52,883 nucleotides of DNA from DATGFK01 sp040007395 (GCA_040007395.1 JBDTVG010000181.1:1-52883); one strand, 5' to 3'; positions 34,286 to 42,703 are shown, numbered from the stretch's first letter. Notes: generated from the letters alone by a model not told the origin. A program made the numbers and translations.

Positions 34286-34774
34286 CTACATCCTGATATG
34301 GTTAAAATTTAACACGTCAATGGCGGCATTTTGCAAATATTGCGAAAGCCTGAAATCCTGTGTGATTACAAGATAATTATTCTTGGCTAGCCCCAATATG
34401 CCCGTATCGGCAAGGCCGAAACGTTTGAATTGTGGCAGTGCCGCAAGTTCGACACTTGGGGTATATATTTCGACGAGTCGTGTAATTTGCATGGCGAATC
34501 TATCAAAGAAGGTGGGCTTCAAATGTTCCGCTAACTGTCCCGCCAGATTGCTAACCTCTGCTAGAATGGCAGGTGTGGTGATAATCTTTTCGAAGCGATC
34601 TAATGTTTCCGTGAGTACTGCGAAATCATCTTCTGTGAACATTACGGTGCGCTTGAAACGAGAAATCTGATCGGGCATCGACAATCCTACACAGTAAAGC
34701 CGCAGCAGATTCGTATCAAGTAGAACGCCTTTGCGGCGGTAACGCTGCACTAATTCTGCGACGTATGAATTCAT
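34286..34774 (-). CDS. PIN-domain protein
   Basis: The 162-residue protein shows a PIN nuclease pattern: the first acid in GVLLDTNLLRLYCVG, a second in TTPAILAEVSNLAG (Glu), and the C-terminal GLADTGILGLAKNNYLVITQ then DFRLSQYL, supplying further Asp residues. PIN proteins are metal-dependent RNases, often toxins. The segment between is longer than in VapC proteins (162 against about 130). Its ATG overlaps the stop of the upstream 103-residue gene (ATGA), and it ends 3 nt before rbfA. It sits inside the infB-rbfA interval, which normally holds no such gene. Confidence 0.78.
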   Translation of the reverse strand: MNSYVAELVQRYRRKGVLLDTNLLRLYCVGLSMPDQISRFKRTVMFTEDDFAVLTETLDRFEKIITTPAILAEVSNLAGQLAEHLKPTFFDRFAMQITRLVEIYTPSVELAALPQFKRFGLADTGILGLAKNNYLVITQDFRLSQYLQNAAIDVLNFNHIRM

Positions 34775-35082
34775 TCCCTACGAATCTTCATCGCCTGTAC
34801 TTTGCCAGTATCTGCCCGAACGGTGATCTTCTTATACACACGCTCAACATTGTCTTTGAGGTCGGTTGTTGTACCTTGTATCGCTGCCGCCACACTTACC
34901 GCAGACTGCGGCGCTTTGGTAGGGACAGCAAGCACTCTGGTAAAGCCGAAAGTGATATACCAGTACCGATCATCCTCAGAGCGCTCAACTTCTTCCAATA
35001 GCAGATCGATCAGTTCGTCCGGGTTATAGAGGCTAAGCAGGTAATCATGAGCAATTTTAATTGCCTGTTTTACGTCAATCAT
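34771..35082 (-). CDS. unrecognised small protein paired with the PIN gene
   Basis: GGAGGGG 7 nt before the ATG at 35082 is a strong start site. The 103-residue protein begins with a helix (MIDVKQAIKIAHDYLLSLY), then an acidic stretch (LIDLLLEEVERSEDDRYW), a strand-rich core (YITFGFTRVLAVPT) and a basic end (YKKITVRADTGKVQAMKIRR) that looks PepSY-like. It has no recognisable DNA-binding motif. It overlaps the PIN gene by 4 nt, so the two are translated together, in the order expected for an antitoxin before a toxin. The antitoxin role is inferred only. Confidence 0.65.
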   Translation of the reverse strand: MIDVKQAIKIAHDYLLSLYNPDELIDLLLEEVERSEDDRYWYITFGFTRVLAVPTKAPQSAVSVAAAIQGTTTDLKDNVERVYKKITVRADTGKVQAMKIRRE

Positions 35083-35153
35083 TACTACCCCTCCGATACG
35101 ACAAGGGCCACGACAGGTTGTGTCTGGCCCCTGCAAAGATACGATACTGCTCG

Positions 35154-36938
35154 TTAGTTGACGCGCTCACGAACCGTGAACTCGATCAGGTCGCCGGGGC
35201 GGAAGTCCTCGAAGCCATCGAGGCCGATACCGCATTCGAAGCCTGCACGGACTTCGCGCACGTCTTCGGTCTCGCGGCGGATCGAGCCGACGGTAGCGTT
35301 CTCAAGGATGTACACCGAGCCACGCTTGACACGGGCTTTGGCGTTACGGCGAGCTTCGCCATCGCGTACTGAACAACCCGCGATTTTGCCGTACTTAGGC
35401 ACTTTGAAGGTCTTGAGTACCTGCGCTATGCCGATCACCTTGTCTTCGTAGACAGGTTCAAGCAAGCCTTTGAGCGCCTTCTCTACATCGTCGATCAACT
35501 GATAGATGACGCTGTAGGTGCGGATCTCAACACCGTTTGATTCAGCGAGGCGGCGGGCGGCGTTGTCAGCCTCTACCTTGAAGCCAATCACAATCGCTTG
35601 TGACGAGATCGCCAGATTAACGTCGTTCTCGGTGATGTTGCCCGTTTCGGCATGGAGGATCTTCGTGCCAAGCCCCTCAACCTTCAGGTCAGAGAGCGAG
35701 TTGACAATTGGCTCCAACGATCCTTGCACGTCGGCTTTCAGGATTAGACGGAGTTCTTTGACGACCCCTGCCTCAAACTGCTTGAGCAAGTCTTCCATCG
35801 AAAGGTTGCGCGGCCCTTTGACGGTGGCAAGGGCATGGGCTTGCTTGCGCTCGTCAAGGATTTCGCGGGCTTCGCGCTCATTCTTATAGGTCGTGAACAG
35901 ATCGCCTGCTGTCGGCATTCCACTCATGCCCATGACTTGTACGGGCGTGGAAGGCGATGCTTCCTTGATCGATTTGCCGTTCTCATCGAACATGGCACGG
36001 ATACGGCCTTCGGCAACTCCTGCCAGAACCACATCGCCCAGTCTGAGCGTACCGTTCTGTACCAGCAGCGTCACAATTGCGCCGCGTGACTTATCTAGTT
36101 CTGCTTCAAGCACTGTGCCTGCCGTGCGCCCTTTCGGGTTGGCATAGATCTGTGCTTCGTCGGCGGTCATCAGGATCGCTTCAAGCAGATCGTCAATGCC
36201 CTTCTTTTCACGCGCCGAAACCGGGATAACCATTGTTGTACCGCCCCATTCATCAGGGGTCAGGTCAACATCGGAGAGTTCCTGCTTGACCTTTTCCGGG
36301 TTGGCGTTGCGCTTATCGATCTTGTTCAGTGCTACGACAATCGGCACATTAGAAGCACGGGCGTGCGCGATAGCCTCTTTGGTAGTTGCCATTACGCCGT
36401 CATCGGCGGCGACGACCAACACGGCAACATCGGCCCCCTGTGCGCCACGCGCTCGCATGGCAGCAAAGGCAGCGTGACCCGGTGTATCCAAAAAGGTGAT
36501 CTTGCGCCCATTGTGTGTCACCTGATACGCGCCAATCGCTTGGGTGATGCCACCCGCTTCACCTTCGGCAACCTGTGTCTTGCGGATTACATCCAACAGC
36601 GAAGTCTTGCCATGATCGACGTGACCTAAGATCGTAACTACCGGAGGACGGCGTTCCAGATTCTTGGGATCTTCGTTCGCGTAGAGACGTTTCCAAGCGG
36701 GTAGTTTCTCATCGTCAAGTGCCTCTTCGACCACTTCGATGACGGGTTGGGCTTCGTAACCCATTTCTTCAACAACAATCGCGGCAGTATCGTAGTCGAT
36801 CTGATCATTGATCGTCTTCATCATGCCGTTGCTGATGAGTTGCTTCATCACTTCGATAGGGCTGGCAGAGATTAGGGTTGCCAGTTCGCGCACGGTGAGG
36901 AATTCGGGGATCTCGATTATCTGTCGTTCTTTAGCCAT
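35154..36938 (-). CDS. infB: translation initiation factor IF-2
   Basis: IF-2 brings initiator fMet-tRNA to the ribosome with GTP. The protein is short (594 residues), with a small N-terminal helical IF2_N domain (IEIPEFLTVRELATLISASP) and no long variable N-terminus. The G domain has GHVDHGKTSLLD, DTPGHAAF and NKID; domains II, III and IV follow (CSVRDGEARRNAKARVKRGS and ECGIGLDGFEDFRPGD at the end). GGAGG lies 6 nt before the ATG. It lies downstream of nusA and ylxR. Confidence 0.97.
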   Translation of the reverse strand: MAKERQIIEIPEFLTVRELATLISASPIEVMKQLISNGMMKTINDQIDYDTAAIVVEEMGYEAQPVIEVVEEALDDEKLPAWKRLYANEDPKNLERRPPVVTILGHVDHGKTSLLDVIRKTQVAEGEAGGITQAIGAYQVTHNGRKITFLDTPGHAAFAAMRARGAQGADVAVLVVAADDGVMATTKEAIAHARASNVPIVVALNKIDKRNANPEKVKQELSDVDLTPDEWGGTTMVIPVSAREKKGIDDLLEAILMTADEAQIYANPKGRTAGTVLEAELDKSRGAIVTLLVQNGTLRLGDVVLAGVAEGRIRAMFDENGKSIKEASPSTPVQVMGMSGMPTAGDLFTTYKNEREAREILDERKQAHALATVKGPRNLSMEDLLKQFEAGVVKELRLILKADVQGSLEPIVNSLSDLKVEGLGTKILHAETGNITENDVNLAISSQAIVIGFKVEADNAARRLAESNGVEIRTYSVIYQLIDDVEKALKGLLEPVYEDKVIGIAQVLKTFKVPKYGKIAGCSVRDGEARRNAKARVKRGSVYILENATVGSIRRETEDVREVRAGFECGIGLDGFEDFRPGDLIEFTVRERVN

Positions 36939-37146
36939 ACGTAGCCTCCATGCAAGGCCGCATTGCAGGCACGTTTGGCGCAGTGGGGCTGACGACGTTT
37001 ACACGGTAGCCTGACTCGTTACACGGTGCGATGCGGTCTGTCTTTTCAATTCCATAGCCAAAAATTTGGTCGGTAAATGATTAACATAGATTATAGACGA
37101 GTTAAGGGCAGAAATACATACCCTTCTCCACCTGTTTGCTGACATG
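36939..37146. other. gap between ylxR and infB
   Basis: The genes are usually packed closely here, but 208 nt without a gene separate them. The infB ribosome-binding site is at the lower end. I see no intrinsic terminator or clear promoter on the minus strand. Confidence 0.4.
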
Positions 37147-37479
37147 TTACTTTTGTGCATCGAACATCTGCGACATCGCCTGACCAAGGCGTTCGCGATC
37201 CTCACCCGTCAATGGGGTACGCAGCGCTTTTTCCAATACATCCGACTGCACGGCACGCTGCCAGCAAGTCAATTGGTCGCATAGATAAGCGCCGCGCCCG
37301 CTGCGTTTGCCCGTTGGATCAACTTGCACACCTTGATCAACGGTTCGTACCAACCGAACCAGCGCACGTTTAGCGCTGGTCTGCCGACACACGATGCAAG
37401 TCCGCTGGGGGATATGCTTCTGCTTCCCAGCTTGCTTAGGGGCTTGTTGAGTCGTCTGTCCATTGGGTTGCTTATTCAT
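37147..37479 (-). CDS. ylxR: YlxR family RNA-binding protein (RnpM)
   Basis: The core RTCIVCRQTSAKRALVRLVR, then KRSGRGAYLCDQLTCWQRAV is the YlxR (DUF448) signature, a small RNA-binding fold recently named RnpM for its effect on RNase P in Bacillus. The N-terminal 22 residues are Gln/Lys-rich and probably disordered. It starts 24 nt after the nusA stop. Confidence 0.93.
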   Translation of the reverse strand: MNKQPNGQTTQQAPKQAGKQKHIPQRTCIVCRQTSAKRALVRLVRTVDQGVQVDPTGKRSGRGAYLCDQLTCWQRAVQSDVLEKALRTPLTGEDRERLGQAMSQMFDAQK

Positions 37480-37503
37480 TACGCATATCCCATATCTATC
37501 CGA

Positions 37504-39456
37504 TTATTCTTCGTAATCGTTCCAACCACGCGCCCGACTGCCTTTCCGCTTGCGCTTGGAGACGATCTCGCCACGCTGTTCGTCGAAAACCAGTTCGCGG
37601 CGCTGGTTCTTGCCCTTCTTGCCGCCTTTCTTTTTGTCGTCGTCCGTCTCATCATCAACGGCAACGACTTCCACTTCCACTTCTTCCACTGGCTCGACCA
37701 CCACCGGAGCAGGTCGGGCAATCCGACGTGGCTGTACCTTGACGGGTTCAGCATCAGCAGGTAGGGCTGGCACATGGTCAATAAAGGCGGGTGGCGCTTC
37801 CTCGTCACTGTCCACGTCTTGCTCTGCTACATCATCGCTAATAACGGCGGGTGCAGCCGCTACTGCTTCGAGGACTGGTTCAGCTTCAATTGCAGGTTCA
37901 GCGACCAAGAGTTCTGGCTCGACCACTGCGGCTGCGGAAATAGGTTTGTTTTCAGGGATCACCAGCGAATCGATGGCCTCGCGAATGGCATCCATTGCGT
38001 CGGAGCCAGCATTGGCGAGGTCAAGCGTCCGCTTCAGGTTGTCTTCGTCGGCTTGAAGCCGGACAATCAGTTCGCCTACATTGGTGATCGTCTTGAGCGC
38101 TTGCACAATATCATCGGCAAGCTCCAGTTCTTTAAGATCCATTTCAAAGGCGCTAGATGGTACTTCAGGCCGAACCCTGTCCATCGCCTTGAGCCGTTTC
38201 ACCCGGAAGGTGTCGCGATACTCAAGCTGACGCTGCTCTGATAATTGCACGAAACGCGACAGGATCTGATATTCTTCGGGAGTAACTGCGCGTTCAGCCC
38301 GCTTCTTTTCCAGTATCCGTCCAGCTTCCGAGACCAGTTCCGGTTGATCTTGAGCGAGTTTGTTCATCGGCGGCTCGTTGATCGTGCCGTGTGCATTGAA
38401 GGCCGCTTCGCTGACACTCTTGATGTCGATGCGCCAACCGGTGAGCTTGGCGGCAAGCCGTGCATTCTGGCCTTCACGTCCAATCGCCAGCGAAAGCTGA
38501 TCGTCTGGCACAATGACTGTCGCGGTGTGACCCTGATCAATATCTTCTTCGAGGTAGACACCACTGACCCGCGCCGGACTGAGTGACTTGGCGATGAACA
38601 CCGAGGGATCGGTATTCCACTCAATCACGTCAATCTTCTCTTCGTTGAGTTCCTTGACGATATTCTGGATACGCATTCCACGCAGACCCACGCACGCCCC
38701 TACCGGATCAACCCCTGCTTGCAAGGCCGATACTGCGACCTTTGAGCGGTGTCCGGCTTCGCGGGCGATGTTCTTGATCTCAACCTGACCGTTGTAGATT
38801 TCCGGTACTTCATATTCGAGCAAGCGGCGCAGCATGTTCTTGTGCGAACGTGAGACGACAATCTGTGGGCCTCTGGCGCTTTCCTTGACCTCAACCACAT
38901 AGGTGCGGATCTTGTCGTGGGCGCGGTAACGCTCTCCCTGAATCTGCTGGTTGCGTGGCATGACTGCTTCGGCACGCCCCAGGCTCAAAGTAATGCTCTG
39001 TCCAGAGACACTCTGCACCTGCCCAGTAATCAGATCGCCTTCGCGATCTTTATATTCTTCATAGAGTGACTTGCGCTCCGCTTCGCGGATCTTCTGCAAG
39101 ATCACCTGTTTCGCAGTTTGGGCGGCGATGCGTCCAAACTTTCTCATATCATATTCGATGGGAACCATGACCATATCGCCAAGTTGTGCCGTTGGTTCGA
39201 AGTACACGGCTTTCGCCAGCGATACTTCAGTATTCTCACTCTCCACCGAGTCGACTACTTCTTTTTCCACCAAAATCTTATGATGGAGTGTGTTCAGGTC
39301 TATTTCGGCATCAATACGCTGTGCTGGACTAGCCGTAGCATCGCGGCGGTACGCCGAGATCAACGCCTGTTGCAGCGCGTCGATCACGATCTGGCGGGAA
39401 AGATGGTGGGTTTCTAAGATCTCGTTAAAGGCCAGCGTAAATTCGCTCTTTGCCAT
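37504..39456 (-). CDS. nusA: transcription termination/antitermination factor NusA with acidic C-terminal tail
   Basis: NusA binds RNA polymerase and modulates pausing, termination and antitermination. The protein has the N-terminal polymerase-binding domain (SEFTLAFNEILETHHLSRQI), S1 domain (LITGQVQSVSGQSITLSLG), KH1 (RSKVAVSALQAGVDPVGACV then GLRGMRIQNIV) and KH2 (VPDDQLSLAIGREGQNARLA). A helical segment follows (about 400-480), then about 120 residues of Ala/Pro/Val/Glu-rich sequence with runs such as VEEVEVEVVAVDDETDDD and a basic end (KKGGKKGKNQRR). The ATG at 39456 is preferred over an upstream TTG because MAKSEF fits the family. The usual upstream partner rimP is missing. Confidence 0.96.
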   Translation of the reverse strand: MAKSEFTLAFNEILETHHLSRQIVIDALQQALISAYRRDATASPAQRIDAEIDLNTLHHKILVEKEVVDSVESENTEVSLAKAVYFEPTAQLGDMVMVPIEYDMRKFGRIAAQTAKQVILQKIREAERKSLYEEYKDREGDLITGQVQSVSGQSITLSLGRAEAVMPRNQQIQGERYRAHDKIRTYVVEVKESARGPQIVVSRSHKNMLRRLLEYEVPEIYNGQVEIKNIAREAGHRSKVAVSALQAGVDPVGACVGLRGMRIQNIVKELNEEKIDVIEWNTDPSVFIAKSLSPARVSGVYLEEDIDQGHTATVIVPDDQLSLAIGREGQNARLAAKLTGWRIDIKSVSEAAFNAHGTINEPPMNKLAQDQPELVSEAGRILEKKRAERAVTPEEYQILSRFVQLSEQRQLEYRDTFRVKRLKAMDRVRPEVPSSAFEMDLKELELADDIVQALKTITNVGELIVRLQADEDNLKRTLDLANAGSDAMDAIREAIDSLVIPENKPISAAAVVEPELLVAEPAIEAEPVLEAVAAAPAVISDDVAEQDVDSDEEAPPAFIDHVPALPADAEPVKVQPRRIARPAPVVVEPVEEVEVEVVAVDDETDDDKKKGGKKGKNQRRELVFDEQRGEIVSKRKRKGSRARGWNDYEE

Positions 39457-39505
39457 GCCTTCCAAACTCCGATTCTATCTGACTTGTTTGTAATTTTGAG
39501 TAGAT

Positions 39506-39535
39506 AAAAAGAAAAGTGGGGGAAGCCCACTTCTC
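39506..39535 (-). terminator. terminator-like hairpin in the nusA leader
   Basis: Read on the minus strand, GAGAAGTGGG and CCCACTTTTC form a 10-bp stem (one G-U pair) with a CTTCC loop, followed by TTTTTATC. The U-tract follows only on the minus strand, so it would stop transcription heading into nusA. It lies 50 nt upstream of the nusA start and just after a strong promoter, so it is a candidate attenuator. Confidence 0.75.
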
Positions 39536-39559
39536 AATAGCCAGTCTCAAAGTACTTAA

Positions 39560-39588
39560 AGCATACCATAAAGCATGTGGGTTGACAA
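39560..39588 (-). promoter_or_regulatory. promoter of the nusA cluster
   Basis: On the minus strand TTGTCA (39588-39583), a 17-bp spacer and TATGCT (39565-39560) place a start site near 39553, about 18 nt before the terminator-like hairpin and 97 nt before nusA. Confidence 0.65.
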
Positions 39589-39653
39589 GATATAACCGAG
39601 GCCACGATAACGGTGATTCAAAGCTGACTGATACACTAATCAATGGTCGTTTG

Positions 39654-39697
39654 AAAATAGTTGCTATAACAGGTGAGTCTGTTATAGCAACTATTTT
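39654..39697 (-). terminator. 19-bp intrinsic terminator after the hydrolase gene
   Basis: AAAATAGTTGCTATAACAG (39654-39672) pairs perfectly with CTGTTATAGCAACTATTTT (39679-39697) around a 6-nt loop. The A/T ends could serve as a tract on either strand. It begins right after the stop of the TetR-controlled hydrolase and separates it from nusA. Confidence 0.88.
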
Positions 39698-39701
39698 TGT
39701 G

Positions 39702-40526
39702 TTAGTCACGGAGCGCAACATGTAAAGTCTTGGCAAATTCCTGTGGATAGTCCACAAAACCTGCATGGGAGCCGGGAAACTCGACAATGGGTGTCGTCAA
39801 GAGGTCTGCAAGTGCGACGGCACAACGGTAGGGTCCAGTCTCATGTGAAGTAAGACCACCAGCCGGAACTATTCGAGTCGATAATGTTTGCAATGTCACG
39901 ATGTTGGGCTTGTAGCGTTCGACAGCCCCGGCATCGTACTTAAAAAAGGTTTCGTGATTCTTCTGGATGCGTTCTACATCTTGTTGAGTCCGATCTCGGC
40001 TTATTGGTGGATCATCATGACTTATGCCGAGATTCGTTATAAACTGCTGGAACGCTGCTGTCGTCCCTTCGCGATGAAGTGTTTCTTCCAGATGCACCCG
40101 TTCATTCATCGCTTGCTGTTGTTCGGCATCAGAAAGCAGCGCCAGTAAGGGTGGTTCATGAGCAACTAATCTACGGACTTGGTTGGCGTGACGGATAGCC
40201 AGATCGATTCCGATAACGGCTCCGATGCTGGAGCCGAAAACATAGACGGCCTCGCTCGTTAATTCAGCCAGTAAACAATGAGCATCCTCGCTATGCGTTT
40301 CGATCTCGATAGGTTGGTTTGGATAGTCGAGCGGACTGCGTGCCAAGCCGCGACGGTCGTAAGTGACAACGGTGTAGTGATCGATAAGATGCTCAATAGC
40401 ACTGCCAAAGCTATCGGCATCCCCGGCTCCAGCGGCAATCATGAGCAAGATCGGGCCTGAACCACGCACCTCATAATACAGGTTTGCTCCAAGCACAGGT
40501 ATTGTCTGAGCCTTCTTTACGCTCAT
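39702..40526 (-). CDS. alpha/beta hydrolase under TetR control
   Basis: About 274 residues with alpha/beta-hydrolase marks: VTYDRRGLARSPLDYP, the nucleophile elbow VFGSSIGAVIGIDLA (Ser about 100) and the C-terminal His in PGSHAGFVDYPQEF. The usual acid (D in a V-x-G-x-D strand) is not clear: that place reads RIVPAGGLTSHETG. GAGGAA 7 nt before the ATG at 40526 supports the start. The gene has its own promoter and an operator just downstream of the TetR gene, so it is probably induced by a compound sensed by TetR. Substrate unknown. Confidence 0.88.
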   Translation of the reverse strand: MSVKKAQTIPVLGANLYYEVRGSGPILLMIAAGAGDADSFGSAIEHLIDHYTVVTYDRRGLARSPLDYPNQPIEIETHSEDAHCLLAELTSEAVYVFGSSIGAVIGIDLAIRHANQVRRLVAHEPPLLALLSDAEQQQAMNERVHLEETLHREGTTAAFQQFITNLGISHDDPPISRDRTQQDVERIQKNHETFFKYDAGAVERYKPNIVTLQTLSTRIVPAGGLTSHETGPYRCAVALADLLTTPIVEFPGSHAGFVDYPQEFAKTLHVALRD

Positions 40527-40560
40527 TCTTGTGTTCCTCATATCGTCTATTCGAGGCGGA

Positions 40561-40589
40561 TATAATGAATGAATAATTCATTCATTATA
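40561..40589. promoter_or_regulatory. 29-bp perfect palindrome, probable TetR operator
   Basis: TATAATGAATGAAT, one central A, then ATTCATTCATTATA: 14-bp arms that match perfectly around position 40575. It starts where the -10 box of the hydrolase promoter ends, so a bound protein would cover the transcription start. The TetR gene is 95 nt away, making it the likely binder. Confidence 0.8.
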
Positions 40590-40617
40590 AGAATAACATA
40601 CCATTGGGCCTTGTCAA
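40590..40617 (-). promoter_or_regulatory. promoter of the TetR-controlled hydrolase
   Basis: On the minus strand a consensus TTGACA (40617-40612), a 16-bp spacer and TATTCT (40595-40590) lead directly into the palindrome at 40561-40589. Confidence 0.6.
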
Positions 40618-40684
40618 GTGCCTGTATTACTGAGGATGATTAGACTTAGGGGGTCGGCGTAGACTTACGAAAAACAGAGACTTT

Positions 40685-41281
40685 CTAGGGTTGTAGCAGC
40701 CTCAGGATAATCTTTGGATCAGGAAAGTGGTGTTTGGTATGCTCGGCACTATGTACCACTAAGCCTGATAAACCGTTAAAACATGCCAAGATAACAATGA
40801 CAAGTTGGTCAGGATCGCCTTCGGCAACCTCTCGGGTTATCTGACCCTCAACGATTAGTTGCCTGAGCAATTGTTGAAACGACTGGATCTGTCCAAGAAG
40901 AAGGTTATATAGATGGTCGGGGGTTGTCTCATCATTCAACATCCGTAGAAGCAGTTGATAGTATTCGAGACGTTGGGGGCTGTAGCTAAATATCATTGAA
41001 ATCAAGGAATTAAGGCGTTGACCGGGAGTATTCGGCAAATCTTGAATATATTGCAGAAAAGCTAGACTTGTTTGCGTGGTTTGCTCGACCAGCTCGGCAA
41101 AGATTGCCTCTTTACTGGCGAAATAGCGATAAGCTAGCCCTTGACTAACTCCTGCCTCAGTCGAAACGTCAGTCATGGTGGCTGCCATACCTCTGCGAGC
41201 AAAGACACGTCGGGCAGCGTCCAGAATCTTTGCCCTCTGCGCTGCACGAACCTTCTGATTCGCTATTTCCGTCCGCGGCAT
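40685..41281 (-). CDS. TetR/AcrR-family transcriptional repressor
   Basis: The 198-residue protein has a TetR DNA-binding domain at 12-60 (RAKILDAARRVFARRGMAAT, MTDVSTEAGVSQGLAYRYFA, SKEAIFAELV) and a C-terminal ligand-binding helical domain. The start has AAGG 7 nt upstream. It begins 24 nt after the NurA-domain gene on the same strand and so may be partly co-transcribed with it. The target is very probably the palindrome in front of the next gene, an alpha/beta hydrolase. A weaker dyad, TGATT-GAATT-AATCA, lies just upstream of its own start (about 41292-41306). Confidence 0.93.
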   Translation of the reverse strand: MPRTEIANQKVRAAQRAKILDAARRVFARRGMAATMTDVSTEAGVSQGLAYRYFASKEAIFAELVEQTTQTSLAFLQYIQDLPNTPGQRLNSLISMIFSYSPQRLEYYQLLLRMLNDETTPDHLYNLLLGQIQSFQQLLRQLIVEGQITREVAEGDPDQLVIVILACFNGLSGLVVHSAEHTKHHFPDPKIILRLLQP

Positions 41282-41305
41282 AAAATCGCCTTATGATTGA
41301 ATTAA

Positions 41306-42511
41306 TCAAACGCCCTGATGCTGTTCGCGACCATGCCGCGCCATGCCTTTGGTGCTAAGTTTCTGTGACATGTCAATCGGTTGCTGGTTACGCAGTAGTT
41401 CAACCGCAATCAATTCGTCAAGCGCACGTTTTTCATAACTCGGCACAACCGCCAGTTCGTCTGCACGGGTCAGGGAATACGGATAGCGATCCGTGATCTG
41501 GCACTGGGCATAGAGCAATGCCTGAATCGCACCGACCAGCGCTTTCTGCCGCGCGACCCACATCGGGATCTCGACCCGCGCCAAGTAGGGTTCCTGATGC
41601 GCTGCCGCCACATTCATGTAGAAAAAGACGATCTCATGTTCAATGCTGCGTTCGGTGAAGCTCTTGTTCTGTGGGCTTTGCTGGATCATCATGCCAGAGC
41701 GATCACCGGGGCCAAGTATCCACTGGTACAGATCGCGGTCAGATAGCCCTTCCAGCGATCCAGCAGTTTGCAGATTGCGTCGCGTGACCTGATCCGGCTC
41801 AAGCGTCGTCAGATAGATCGTGCTGACTACGAAGGTACTGTTGGGGCGATCTACATAACCGATCAATGCTGCCCCCAGATCGTTGAGCAGATCAAAGGCT
41901 TCGTGGTAACTGTCGTTTAGTTCGTTGGAGTTGGCGACCTCTTTGCCCATCAACATACTGAGCAGCGGGCCATCGTACAGCGCCAGCAGCGGATGGGTAA
42001 GATTGCCGCGTTGCAGCGTTTCGCGGGCTAGCATCTGCATCTCATAGACGCTGCGGCGGGCGTTGATGGCGGCATTGGCGATCAAGCGCCCGTCGGGGTC
42101 GCGGATGTCTTTGTCTTCATAGTAGAGGCGTGGTTCGGTGAGACACTCTGGCAATCCGTCAGTGCCATGTGGATAAACGAATATGGCAATATTGGTCAGC
42201 CAATAGAGTGCTGCACCATGCGCGTCGGGATAGACCTGCGATCCATCGGAAGCCAGAATCGTTGCTAGTTCGGGGCAGTCAGGCAGCGGGATCGGCTGAT
42301 TGATCGGTTCGTCGGTGGGCGCGGCTCCGCGAAAGCCAGCATCCTTTTCGCGGGCTAGCAAAATTTGCGCCCAGATAGCGTCTAGATCATCCATTGCCAT
42401 TAGCAGTTGACCCGCGTTGCGAGTCTGTTCGGCGATGGTCACACTGCGATCCGCCACCGTCGCGCCCATCTGCTGGACTTGAGGCACTATTTTTTCAAAT
42501 TCGAGCGACAA
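41306..42511 (-). CDS. NurA-domain nuclease-like protein
   Basis: NurA proteins are Mn-dependent 5'-3' nucleases that, with the HerA helicase, resect DNA ends in archaea and some bacteria. The 401-residue protein has the NurA acidic motifs: ILASDGSQVYPDAHGAA (first Asp), LALYDGPLLSML and the C-terminal TDRYPYSLTRADELAVV. The TTG start has AGGA upstream. No herA gene lies in the window, though it may be elsewhere. The preceding intergenic repeat (42554-42653) separates it from rimO. Confidence 0.85.
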   Translation of the reverse strand: MSLEFEKIVPQVQQMGATVADRSVTIAEQTRNAGQLLMAMDDLDAIWAQILLAREKDAGFRGAAPTDEPINQPIPLPDCPELATILASDGSQVYPDAHGAALYWLTNIAIFVYPHGTDGLPECLTEPRLYYEDKDIRDPDGRLIANAAINARRSVYEMQMLARETLQRGNLTHPLLALYDGPLLSMLMGKEVANSNELNDSYHEAFDLLNDLGAALIGYVDRPNSTFVVSTIYLTTLEPDQVTRRNLQTAGSLEGLSDRDLYQWILGPGDRSGMMIQQSPQNKSFTERSIEHEIVFFYMNVAAAHQEPYLARVEIPMWVARQKALVGAIQALLYAQCQITDRYPYSLTRADELAVVPSYEKRALDELIAVELLRNQQPIDMSQKLSTKGMARHGREQHQGV

Positions 42512-42553
42512 AACTTAGCGTCCTGTTGAGTTCACACTGCTTTAGCGTAAGAT

Positions 42554-42653
42554 TGCCCTCACCCCCAGCCCCTCTCCCGCAGGGCGAGGGGAGAAAATAT
42601 CAGTTTGTTTTGAAGTCCCTTTCCATGAGGGAGAAGGATTTAGGGTGAGGGCA
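42554..42653. repeat. dispersed palindromic repeat element (copy A)
   Basis: The 100-nt element has terminal inverted repeats TGCCCTCACCC (42554-42564) and GGGTGAGGGCA (42643-42653) and starts with CCTCACCCCCAGCCCCTCTC, the same as the element at 48416-48517. Both also share an internal GAAGTCCCT or GAAAGTCCCT. Copy A is intergenic and its inner arms have decayed. No protein is encoded. Confidence 0.8.
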
Positions 42654-42703
42654 GTATCAGATTAATGATATGGCAGAACGAACGTTCTTGCTGTCGCAGT
42701 CTA

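Noticed and set aside
34286..35082. Standard VapBC toxin-antitoxin pair
   Set aside because: The upstream protein has no AbrB, ribbon-helix-helix or Phd-type DNA-binding region, and the PIN protein is longer than VapC, so the specific label is not supported.
37550..38056. A Ser/Thr-rich 168-codon plus-strand frame
   Set aside because: It is the reverse complement of the low-complexity acidic tail of NusA; its composition follows from the Glu/Ala-rich codons.
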